Assembly (NCBI RefSeq): GCF_000003815.2
Contig: NW_023365703.1
Span: 261,056-308,917 of the forward strand
Source of the DNA: Branchiostoma floridae
Taxonomy: Eukaryota > Chordata > Leptocardii > Amphioxiformes > Branchiostomatidae
Reading direction: 5' to 3'
Length of the DNA: 47,862 bases
Shown here: piece after piece, positions 10,601-20,100 of the stretch
Layout of the letters: each line of letters begins with the position of its first letter
Position numbering within the stretch: position 1 is the first letter of the stretch
The notes under the pieces: generated by a model
Seen by the model: only the letters and a program-made list of their open reading frames with translations
What the model was told of the DNA's origin: nothing
Databases searched by the model: none
Made by a program: the position numbers and the translations under genes

Positions 10601-12516
10601 GCCTGAATCATCCTTCTGATTGGCTGACGTTAGGGCTAGTCAGCGAATCAGATACCCTGACTATCAGATACTCCCTTTTGTTGTTCAAGGGAAAGTGAGG
10701 AGCCAATCACATTACTTCTTGGATGTATGCGGCAACGTAATTGGCTTGTGACGGCTGACCAGTGCCTATAACGCAACGAGAAGCAAGCATGGTTGGCAGG
10801 TCGGTACGTCACAGTTTTTGCCTGATACATAAAGGATGTAGTAACCACTTATTACTGTCCACAAGCAAGGATATCTTGAATATTCAAACGCCACGAATAT
10901 ACAAAACTCCAGAAAAAGCTCACCGTCACACTCTGGGTGACAGTCTTCCACGCACTGCCCATCCTTCAGGACTGTCCCTCCCGTACATTCCATTTCTCCC
11001 TGTGCGCCTCCCTCGATGATTCGGGCGTCCATGATCTCTACGTCCACTTCTCCACTGCCAAAGGAGTAAAAACGAATGCCTAATGGTGGACCCACATCAT
11101 TGTAGACCATGTAGACTAGTCCTTTCTCCTGTTGGCAGAAAATGTTTGAAGAAACGTTGTAACTTGTATGTACTCATAAACAGTATGAACTCGGTATACC
11201 AGTAATACAAATATGCAAAACTATAAGTCTAAAAATATCACTTACGGAAGTGTCAGAGCCGATGCCATACTTGATGTAGGTTCGCTGGTTTTCATGGTCC
11301 TCCTCCAGGCAAATGAAGTACGGCTGGAACAGTTTGGAGTCACCGAGACTTCTGGCACTCTTCGCTCCTTCGTATTTCACCAGCTTCATTCCCTGAGAAT
11401 GACACATTAAACAAAATGTTTAATTTTGACATGTTACACAAAAGTTAGTGAAAGATGGTTGATAGATGTTTATGACATCAAGAAGGTTAAGAAACAGACC
11501 ATAGCGTGATCAGGCCAAAAGATGCTAGAAACGGAAGTTCTGCTACAGTACCAAGGTCACAAATCATAGGTGGCCCAAAATCGATATTGACCTGTATCTT
11601 CCAAACACCTACCCAGATACTAAATATCATCGTAATCCACCAACTGGTTCTTGATTTATGCTGACCACTAAAATCAAGAAATGCAAACACACACACAGAC
11701 AAACCCCAAACTATATCTCCATTGTTAATGGAAATAATAACATTATTCTAAACACGACCTGACTCTATTGTAACAGCTGGTGCTTGAAACTCTTTTAGAA
11801 AATAATGGTGTTACCTTGTAGAGCGTAACACCCTGGTAACTGATCTGGAGATGGTACCAGGTGGTTTTATCCCTCGGAATGGCGGAGAACACCACAAAAA
11901 TGTCGCCTGACGACGCCGCAACGAAGTACAGACACCTTCCTCCCTCCTCCGCGGGCTTGATTTGGTAAGAGTTGGACCACTTCACCGTGCAGGGCGCCTC
12001 GATTATACCGGCTAAAGAACGGCTGGTAGAAACAACAGAACAGCAGTGCTTATCAGGAAAACACATTCTGAATGAACCATCAACAATGACTTCATTATTT
12101 CAGTGTTCCGAAAAATGGGAAGAAAGGCAGAGAATCACACCAGAACTAAGTATAAACTAAGTATAAAGTATAAAGCGTAAAAACCAACAAGAAGTACATT
12201 GTGTAGAATATGCACTATCATAGTTTTGCAAGACTTTCATATGCTAATACATGTAGTATCTTTCTTTCTTTGCCATTGGCAAAAGGAAAAGAATTGCCTG
12301 AACAATGACAACGTTTAACGCCTAACAAGATTTGGTATTGCCACGCTTGCTGTTTACGCAGTGTGAGAAGTGATCGTAGGAGTGAACCTGGGTTATAATA
12401 GGATACATTCCAGGCTATCAAACTTACCCCTTCGCCTTGGAGTGCTCTAACGGGCTGACATACTCAGCTCTGGCAACATCCAAGTTTGCGTAGTTGCGTG
12501 GCAAGTTTCCCAAAAC
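7590..12516 (-). CDS. Multi-domain lectin gene: FA-methyltransferase-like / furin-like / hevein / F-type lectin
   Basis: I join eight well-supported minus-strand exons (12428-12516, 11815-12022, 11246-11392, 10924-11128, 10234-10482, 9574-9738, 8296-8476, 7786-8015) and one tentative last exon (7590-7624). All have AG/GT borders and matching phases (0, 2, 0, 0, 1, 1, 1, 2, 1). The visible protein is about 502 residues. Order: a sandwich domain resembling the farnesoic acid O-methyltransferase-like family (1-196), furin-like Cys-rich repeats (about 197-299), a hevein-type chitin-binding domain (300-354) and an F-type lectin (355-491). The leader exon is not visible, and no transmembrane helix is seen, so secretion is inferred. 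It likely binds fucosylated glycans and possibly chitin outside the cell. The product name is by domain only; I recognise no named orthologue. Confidence 0.8.
7640..7785 (-). repeat. Repeat-like sequence in the last intron or read-through exon
   Basis: Immediately after the exon 8 donor, the minus strand carries CTGACGAAAT and, 20-odd bases later, CTGAAACGTC, again the CTGANGA...GAAAC layout seen at 9851-10079. If the donor is skipped the frame runs on for about 55 codons to a stop near 7625. Confidence 0.4.
7786..8015 (-). CDS. Minus-strand lectin gene, exon 8: F-type lectin, second half
   Basis: Residues 415-491. YNRMDCCGFRLNPF holds Arg421, Asp423, the vicinal Cys pair 424-425 and Arg428. 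RYVGIRLPG and LTLCEVQVYE close the jelly roll. With His394 this gives H-X26-R-X-D-X4-R exactly, the complete fucose-binding signature. Donor GTAGAC, phase 1. Confidence 0.9.
8138..8215 (-). repeat. AGGTCC-rich dispersed repeat, copy 1
   Basis: On the minus strand this reads GGGTACTGGTACAGAAAATT followed by repeated AGGTCC/GGTCCGG units. A related copy in plus orientation is at 40318-40402 (GGTACCGGTACAAAAACTTC then AGGTCC units). Lies in the intron between the two F-type lectin exons. Confidence 0.55.
8296..8476 (-). CDS. Minus-strand lectin gene, exon 7: F-type lectin, first half
   Basis: Residues 355-414. NIARLKPAYQSS, RAVDGDTNSIW, SCTHT and WYVDLG are the standard F-type lectin (fucolectin, FTP) sequence blocks. 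His394 in SCTHT is the fucose-contacting histidine of the family motif. Acceptor TAG, donor GTACGT, phase 1 in and 2 out. Confidence 0.9.
8784..9312. mobile_element. MITE with perfect 33-bp terminal inverted repeats
   Basis: 8784-8816 (starts AGGCCACAGCAAGTAAATTT) is the exact reverse complement of 9280-9312. Total length is about 529 bp, with no coding capacity. TA dinucleotides adjoin or overlap both ends. It lies in the intron between exons 6 and 7 of the minus-strand gene. Confidence 0.8.
9574..9738 (-). CDS. Minus-strand lectin gene, exon 6: hevein-type chitin-binding domain
   Basis: Residues 300-354, a symmetric 1-1 exon carrying one whole module. It contains CGRNN, GWCSPKSDKPCCS, EYGWCGNTHCTCSEC and VDYRK. 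The CCS-EYGWCG core with aromatic residues is the N-acetylglucosamine-binding signature of CBM18/ChtBD1. The spacing before the CC pair is longer than in plant hevein, as in marine-animal versions. Chitin or GlcNAc binding is inferred. Confidence 0.8.
9851..10079. repeat. Penelope-type inverted repeat with hammerhead-like cores
   Basis: About 53 bp at 9852-9904 face a diverged reverse complement at 10027-10079, inside the intron between exons 5 and 6 of the minus-strand gene. Each arm carries CTGAGGA followed about 18-21 bases later by GAAAC. The left arm (minus strand) reads CTGAGGA at 9888-9882, then GGTGAC-AGACA-GTCATC, which can form a 6-bp stem, then GAAAC. This is the layout of a hammerhead ribozyme core as described for Penelope-like elements, with one unpaired A at the stem base. 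Confidence 0.55.
10234..10482 (-). CDS. Minus-strand lectin gene, exon 5: furin-like Cys-rich repeats
   Basis: Residues 217-299, symmetric phase 1-1. After CHPECDGC come CRSCKHF and CVAECPAGTEPAPDGKTC, then a second unit CVSACGTGFGPASDGKTC. The repeated xPxxDGKTC unit ends suggest internal duplication. This Cys spacing is typical of furin-like or GCC2/GCC3-type repeats, which act as spacers or binding stalks. Confidence 0.8.
10686..10775. repeat. Dispersed repeat, copy 2 (CCAAT-bearing inverted repeat)
   Basis: GCCAATCACATTACTTCTT, then GCGGCAACGTAATTGGC, the same motif order as 5085-5165. Located in the intron between exons 4 and 5 of the minus-strand gene. Confidence 0.5.
10924..11128 (-). 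CDS. Minus-strand lectin gene, exon 4: end of sandwich domain and start of Cys-rich region
   Basis: Residues 149-216. GLVYMVYND, IRFYSFGSG and VDVEIMDARI close the sandwich domain. MECTGGTVLKDGQCVEDC and CHPECDG then begin a furin-like/growth-factor-receptor Cys-rich segment. Donor GTGAGC, phase 1. Confidence 0.8.
11246..11392 (-). CDS. Minus-strand lectin gene, exon 3: middle of sandwich domain
   Basis: Exactly 49 codons, phase 0 to 0, residues 100-148. Motifs are MKLVKYEG, FQPYFICLEE and YIKYGIGSDTS. The last resembles the I-x-x-G strand of the FA-methyltransferase-like domain. Donor GTAAGT. Confidence 0.8.
11815..12022 (-). CDS. Minus-strand lectin gene, exon 2: start of FA-methyltransferase-like domain
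   Basis: Encodes residues 30-99. Visible motifs are WSNSYQIKP, LYFVAASSGDIFVVFSA and WYHLQISYQGVTLYK, an alternating beta-strand pattern. It resembles the Methyltransf_FA (farnesoic acid O-methyltransferase-like) fold common in invertebrate extracellular proteins. Despite that family name, no SAM-binding motif is visible, so a binding role is more likely than catalysis. The family call is a moderate-confidence judgement from pattern. Confidence 0.75.
12428..12516 (-). CDS. Minus-strand lectin gene, first visible exon
   Basis: The acceptor cttcacag precedes GTTTTGGGAAAC and the donor is GTAAGT. The exon encodes residues 1-29 (starts VLGNLPRNYANLD, ends HSKAK), entering in phase 0 and leaving in phase 2. 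It has no Met or leader, so at least one exon lies upstream, possibly in the N gap at 13092-13191. Confidence 0.75.
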
Positions 12517-13091
12517 CTGTGAAGACAAGGGCAGGACAATCAAATTTTAGCAAATCAGAGGATTTCATCCAACCAGAACTTTGCGTAGTATACGGAAAGA
12601 CAATAAGAATGGTGCGGTACAGTTAATATTGCTGGCTTGAATGTTCATCAGTCTCTAGTAGAAATCGTTACGAAGAAAAGGTAAACTACATGTAAGTTTT
12701 CAGCACAAAACTGGCCTCAACTTGCAAGAACAAAAGAATCTTTATGCATGAGAGTTTATGAAAACTTTTATCTAGCATTTGAGCAAAAGCAAAAGAAGCC
12801 ATAATTTTTACATGTGGTCATTCTTTATCAGAGACGGGGGGCAAGCCATAAACTTTCTGCAACTTATGATCCACTGCTCATTGAATCACGTGTTATCTTT
12901 TCATGGCATCGCAGAAGCATTTTGCTGGACAGTTGGGTATTTGATTAAGTACATTTTTCTTTAAAAAATTACAGTTCATCTGACACTGTGCTTTCAGTAA
13001 ACATTATCACTTGTAAGATACTCGAGTAAACGAGTAAAAAAGTCAACGAATGACTAAACCAATGAATACCTATAAACAGTGAAATTGGTGC

Positions 13092-13191
13092 NNNNNNNNN
13101 NNNNNNNNNNNNNNNNNNNNNNNNNNNNNNNNNNNNNNNNNNNNNNNNNNNNNNNNNNNNNNNNNNNNNNNNNNNNNNNNNNNNNNNNNNN
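13092..13191. other. Assembly gap (100 N)
   Basis: A run of exactly 100 N, which usually marks a gap of unknown size. It may hide a leader exon of either flanking gene. Confidence 1.
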
Positions 13192-13409
13192 TCGTGAACG
13201 AAATGTCTCGTGCATCGGCATTAGCAGAATTAGAGCCTAGAGACCTAGGTTAGTTAGGGTATTTATATTTTTGCAATACCATAGGTATGTTTCTTCTTTC
13301 TTTCTTCTCCTGTCAAATCTTCAAAGCACATTACTAGTGTCTCAGCCGAATGATTTGAAATAAGGCACAAGAGGTAGAGTGGGCCAATACCCCGAATTTG
13401 TTTTTTTTT

Positions 13410-13830
13410 TCATGGCTGGAAGAGTCCGTTCTTATGCGGGGGGGGGGGGGTATAAGAATGGACTGGTGATTATGTTAAGTCTTTCAGTGGGTGTATTTTG
13501 GACTAGTGTATTTTGCAATTTTACATTGGGTGTGCTGGAAGATTCCATTCTTGCATGGAGGGGGCGTTTTGAACTTCATTTTTGGACTTAGCTATAGGTG
13601 ACTGCTAGTAGTCTACAGGTGGTCTACATGAGTATTTTTTTACTGGTATTTTGTGCAAATCACATGAGGTGCACTGGAGTCCATTCTTACACGGGGGAAT
13701 TTTGTAGGATTAATTTGAGGGCTAAACTGTGATTAGTGAGAGTAATTTTTAAGCAAAAGTGTTCCATTTTTGCACATGGGTGATTTTGGAAGTCTATTGT
13801 TGCATTTGGAGGGAGATGGCTGAAATATGC
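13410..13830 (+). repeat. Degenerate repeat around TCCATTCTTGCAYGGGGG
   Basis: Related strings occur near 13418 (GAGTCCGTTCTTATGCGGGG), 13545 (GATTCCATTCTTGCATGGAG), 13677 (GAGTCCATTCTTACACGGGG), 13759 and 13790. Spacing is irregular at about 30-140 bp. It includes a run of 13 G at 13438-13450. The open frame at 13379-13591 comes from this repeat. Confidence 0.5.
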
Positions 13831-13944
13831 TGTATTTGCTCTCAAGCGAATGTCGGCCTTTCGTAGTGTAGATATATTTTGTAAATCATTACCTTTTACT
13901 AGGAAAGCAAAACGAATTGAAGCATGGGTTACATTTTCTTCCAG

Positions 13945-14111
13945 GTTGTCATCCCTTACCGCTTGGAATGGAATCCGGTGCCATACCTGACAGCAGCATC
14001 ACTGCATCATCGTCTTATTCTGGTTTCCCGCCCCAAAACGGACGCTTAAACAGAGTTGCTGGTTATGGTTGCTGGGCATCCCAAACTAACACCATCGGAC
14101 AATGGTTACAG
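13945..14111 (+). CDS. ZP-lectin gene, first visible exon: F5/8C domain, N-terminal part
   Basis: Acceptor ttcttccag. Residues 1-56. GCHPLPLGMESGAIPDSSIT and ITASSSYSG are the classic discoidin start; YGCWASQ and IGQWLQ follow. Phase 1 in, phase 0 out. Confidence 0.9.
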
Positions 14112-17100
14112 GTTGGTATTCCCGCGTATAGATTTTTAAAGTTCTTATTGTGCTATTTGTTTAAAAATGAACTACCTCCTGGTATCCAATACGTCACTAG
14201 GCGCCAACGTCGTACATAAAATCAATGTATTCCATTTCACGTTATGTTTTTTAAAGGCGAGTTTCTAAATATGGCTGTGTTAGTTAAACCTAGTTTTGTG
14301 CTCATTTAAACCAGATTTATCTAAGTTGCTTATAGTTCAAAAGCGTAATACTTTTGTTTTATTTTGCGTTAAACTTTAAGAATCAATTTGCTTCGGTAAG
14401 ATTTAATTTCATAGTGATTTATCACCCACTCTTTGCCTAAAATCCGTGCTTTTAGCTTAAATTACAAGTATTTTTGCTCGAGTAGACTTTGTTACATCAT
14501 AGCAAAATATGTTTGCCTTTAAGGTGGATTTAGAAGGGATGACGCGCGTCACTGGAACAGTTATTCAGGGTCGTCCTTCTGCCGACCAGTGGGTGAGGTC
14601 GTACAAACTCCAGTACAGTGCAGATGGGATCAGCTGGACGACGTATGCGAAAAGCGATGGCTCAGAGATGGTAACAAAGATACAAGACTATTTTTAAGAT
14701 CGCATTCAAAATCAAATATCTCGCTCCAATAATTGACTGACAAAGCTTTCCTAAATTCATCACATTTGTTTGGTTTATAGACGCCTGTTTTTACACCTGT
14801 GTACTTGTGGTAAATTAAGGTCCAGCCCAACTAATATTGGGCACTATTGTTCAATATTGTTCATTGTTGAAGACATGTCAAAGATATGAAAGATATGAAA
14901 GTTGCTTAGTTATTTGTTGATACTTAAAACTTGAATCTGACTTACCGTTATCTTTCAGGTTTTTACAGGCAACACAGATAGAAACACACCTGTAACGAAC
15001 CTGCTGGTTAACCCAGTCGATGCCCGCTTTGTGCGTTTCGTGGTTCAGTCTTGGCATAATTGGAGCAGCATGAGGGTGGAGGTTTTGGGATGCAGCGATT
15101 ACAGTAAGCGATTCTTGTTCCAATGTCAATTGTACAATTGTGTATCTTTAAGTATCGACCTTACGTAATCATTTACCATAGGTTATCATGCATGTATGGG
15201 TTTTGCTCCTTTATGTATTAGGATCATGGGGTTCGGTTTAAATAATCTGTTCTGTACACTTGCCTTTTGTAAATGTCCACCTGTTACTATTGGCATTTTA
15301 CCAAGGTCTATTTCTAAATATTAGGTCCATTCATTATGTCATTTGTAGTCAGCAATTTTTTTTTCAGTCAATTATGCGCAAAGTAGCCAATTAACACCTA
15401 ACTGATTGGTGGATAACAGTATCATTCGCAACGGAAAGGAAGCTAATAAACAAAAGAGTGACACAGACTAACTATAAATTGGATGGTCTCACTGACAGAA
15501 AATATTACCCTTCAGAACTACTGAATCAAAACAACTATATCAGAGAACACGTTTTGCCGAAACTAGAGGTTGTGTAAAACGAGGACAACACGCCCCACAC
15601 GAGAAGGGGAAAGCCAGACAGAAGGACACATTTGAACGTCTACAATAAAAGGAAGGGAACAGCATTTCAGATGGGGGGACCATAATTGATGATCACACAG
15701 TTCTTAAACCCCAAATCAGACTAGAACAAACGAGAGGTGGGTGAGGAATCTCAAAAGTCAGACTGTTACAGAACCAGAGAAATCTCTGCTGTCCAAGGGC
15801 CTAAATTTTGCAGTAACCCCTACCAGCATACCCAGTATAGATATTGTCAAAGACTAATATGTATCTAATACCAGCTCAAAAAAGAACAAGAAACAGTCAT
15901 GCCTTCAAATACCAGAGTTACCAACCTAGGATTGATATGTTCAAAAATTCGTACTTTCCCAAAACTATTGTAGAGTGGAATTTGTTATCACCAAGCACAG
16001 TAGGGGCATCTTCTCTGGGTAATTTTAAAGAAAGCTTGCAGATAGATGTGCAAACTTTAGGTGTGACGGGTCGTTCGGTGTAATGTAACAAGCTGCTGCC
16101 GCGCCGCGTGCCTGTGAAGCTGGTGTGTTACGTCGAACGGCGGTTATACCGACTATATAGATACAGATACAGATAACAAAATGACTAAAACAGTATCAGA
16201 TCATTAGTTTTTCACCCAGACCTATTGAATCGGGACATTCGCCAGGAATGGTTACATTCATCTTTAGGAAATCCAAGAACCCTTGACCTTCGAGGGTGGA
16301 TTCGTCATTCTTCATTATGTGAACAATTTTGATTTCATCTAATTAAAAAATGATTTTTAATAACTACAGATCGTTGGTAGATATCAGTTTGCGCAACCGT
16401 GAGTTTGTAGCCTTCATTATTATGCACATGAAAAACATAGTTTCATTGCAGTGGTATGTACCAAGGTGCTGTTTATTGCCATACAAAAAATGATATGAGG
16501 GGCAATAAAACCTGATGACGTCATGAATTTTTCCCCAAAAAAATCAGATTAAGAATTTTCTTAATGCCCATATATTAATATTCGTTACGGCTCAATTCTT
16601 TCTTAATTCATTAATGAGAGAACAATGGAAGGTCAAAATGCCAAGGGTCAATTTAGCCAACCGAAATACCTTAACCAAAAGAATAATTTGTTGAGGTACT
16701 ATATTACGGTTGTGTATTAAACAGAGATTTATCGACTGTGAATTAGCACGTTTAAGTACTAGACTTATCACAGCATATGTAGATAACTTTAATAGACACC
16801 ATTTGATGTTTATAGGCCCGAGAAGTGCATGGCGTGCTTTCACTTCTGTTCCATTTACACTATGTTTTCTGCATCTGTAGACACGGGGGCACACGGAAGC
16901 GGTGGGACCATCTTTTCTCCAGGTAAACATATGGGACCAGGTAATATACTATACAACGGTATCGGTGCGGTTTGTTTTTGGTCATAAACACCAGGTAAGA
17001 ACCGGACATATCTTATACACATCTATCTGTGGTTTTATTGTTATTGTTATTGGGTGGGCCGATTACTCTCGCTTGGCAGCCAGGGGCTGAATTGCGAGGA

Positions 17101-20100
17101 GCTTACAATACGCGGGGCTATATCGCAAGTGTCTGAAGCGAGCTGCCTTTCTGTGGCACTCAGGTTACCTCAGGACGACAGTAATTGCCCCGGGTGCGGG
17201 GCACTTTACACAGCGTCAAACACCTTACCGATAACTCTTCTGTTTCTGGTAGAAGATAAAGCAATAAAGCAATGAAAAATAGAATATCAAATACAGATAA
17301 CTATTATGACCTGTATTCACTCTTAATAACACAAGGGGAGGGGCCGAACACTTAAACTTATATTGTGGCGTTTATCATTTCTGTCTATTTCCCGAATACT
17401 AGCAGGCCTGTTTGGGGTTTGCACAGTGCTGGGTTGGGAATTTGAAAAGTTGTAATTTTTTCTCTAGCTTTGTCCATCTATTCGTCTGCTCATTATGTCT
17501 TTTAACAACATGTAACGCCTGGGAAAAATCAGAGGAATATTTCTTTGTAGAAGAGCGCTCTCTGTACACCTGAATTGCAACTACATAACTAATCTGCATT
17601 TTTACTTTTAAAACTTGCAAATGGCACTTACAATAGAACAAGACAGGTGAAAAAAACTTACATCACAGACCTGATTCTGTTATGACAAGTGCCAAAGACA
17701 AGGATTATTCTCGCAAATCAGACCTCTGGCTGCGAAGAGAGAGTAGACGCCAAACCAATAATTGCCAATGATAATAATGATTGACAAGTATTCCCTAATT
17801 AGAGTCATCGGAATCTCTTAAGAATCAATATTACACTTTTAACATTTAGGTCATTTTGTTTCGCAGCTGGAGTAGAAAAACACGTTTGCGAGGGCAAAAC
17901 GCTGTCCATCCAGTGCCCTTGTGAACAAACGATCAACATTGTATCCGCCTTGTACGGACGGGAAAACTCAACGTATTGCCCCCATAATGTTTACGACACT
18001 GACAATATCAACTGCAGAAGTCCCAACAGCCTTGCTCGAGTCAGGCACAGCTGCCAGGGGAAGACCAACTGCTCTGTGGAAGCCACCAACAGCGTGTTCG
18101 GGGATACTTGCCCTGGCACGTTTAAGTACCTGGAAGTTCGGTTCACATGCACGGGTAAACATTTAAGTCGTTATTGACTTTAAGGTTAGATGTCATACAA
18201 TGCAAAACAGGATTGTTTCTGTAACCTGTAAAGTTTTACTCTATGTTGTGATGCCTCATAAGAATTGCTAGCAGTTGGCGTGGATTGTTTATGACTCTAG
18301 TGACCGGTACAAAATTTAAGGGAAATAGAGCGTAGACGATAAGGAACATAACAACGTGATTTTGTGTTTGTATGCAAAGGACAAGAGAATTTGGCAAGAT
18401 AGCGACGCATCATTTTTTGTTACATTGTGTTATAAAGAAATGTTTCTTTAACAAACGCGTAAATACGTTTGAAATATTGCAATTATAGCATTGACATTGC
18501 TTCTGGAGCATAATGAACTATGCCTTCATGTCCATTAATACAATTTAGAATTTCTTTGTTACATACCGTATCAAAAGCGTGCATCAAATTAACATCTTTT
18601 GATCAGCTTACATATTGACTATTTCTGTTTTTTTTTCCCATGCAGTGTTTCCTGATTGGAATGGTAAGTAAAATCCATATCATTGTGTACATTGATCTAT
18701 GCCAGCAGTACGTTAATGATGTCAGCTCTGAAAACTGACTTAAGTCTACATGTAGCTGCAAAATTCAGTCTATTATTATCTTTAGCAGAATCAATACCTC
18801 TCTGTGTTTCTTAATGCTGAATACTCGCAAAAACCCGGAGAGAATGTTACATTGCCAATATACCTGAATGACTAGAAATATCTGAAACTCTCATAGATGC
18901 ACTTAATTCAAACCGTGATGGACTTTACAATAATATATCGCCTATTGTTAGAAAAAAATGCGGCAGAGGATGTTACGATTGGTAGATCAAAGCTGGCGAA
19001 AAAAGGACAAAGAAGAATACAAACTGTCACTATAGAGCCCGAATTATTCAAATAGAGGTCGCAAAGGACCGCGAAAGTCATACATTACGTATGACATAAA
19101 TGGATGTAATAATGATACGAATTTCGGCAGGTTAGTTTTTTTGCTCACTATAGAATATTTATAACGTCTTGGGAAAAAGATTAGGGTTGTATTTTGAATG
19201 TACAATGTATGTTAATTATGTTGACGTTATATTATCATTCATAATCATGCCACTTAGGTGTTACGTCGCCATGCTTTCCTTGGAGGTCTTTCTCCTTTCC
19301 AAATTTGTCGCTGCTCTAATCACTCTCATTGTTTTTCTCCACAGCCACTACCATCTGCACCAATGAAAATATGGAGCTATATATTCCCAAGGGTCAACTG
19401 CCTAACATCACCCTTAACAAACTTCACTGGAAGCCTGACGAGAACTGCGTGGCCGAAATTCATGACAACCGCTACATTTTCCAAACTGGACTGTACGACT
19501 GTGGAACTGAGGTATTTGTAAAACGTGTATTGTTTGAAAGTTTTTTCAAAGACAAAAACGGCCTTACTTACGTATGGTCAAAGATATCTTACGTATGGTC
19601 AAAGATATTCGAATATGGCGTGAGCACAATTCGTTTGTATGTGAAGGATACCCGTGTGGTAATAAAGCATAAAGATAGATTTGATAAATGTTGGAGAACG
19701 TGATGATAAACTATAAAATATTGTGGCAACGTACGACTATCTTTTATTTGACAGACCAAATTTAGTTGAAACTGCCTGTCCCTTGAAAATGTATAAAACT
19801 GCCTCCCATTATGATATCCTGGGGAATTTGTTGGACTTGATTATTTGGTTATAAAAAGCAATCTTAAAGTAAGTTTTATATTATAAAGGATAAAATTGTT
19901 TATAAATCGTCTTTAATATAGTAATAAGATCTTCTAAGGTAGGAAGTTTAATAACACAAAGCATAAATGATTTAAATTTTCCATAAGGTAATCTTCGGTG
20001 AGAAGTACGTAACCTTTGTGAACAAAATCCACATCATGGATACCCATTCGGGCGGTGGGATCATCACCCGAGAGAGCGACATCTGGATCACATCTATGTA

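Larger units (their letters stand above)
12517..13944. other. Interval between the two divergent genes (probable leader exons and promoters)
   Basis: The first visible exons of the two lectin genes face away from each other across this 1.43 kb. Neither carries a start Met, so leader exons should lie here or further out. I could not identify a convincing signal-peptide exon on either strand. 13092-13191 is 100 N. No TATA box was found in a credible position. Confidence 0.5.
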
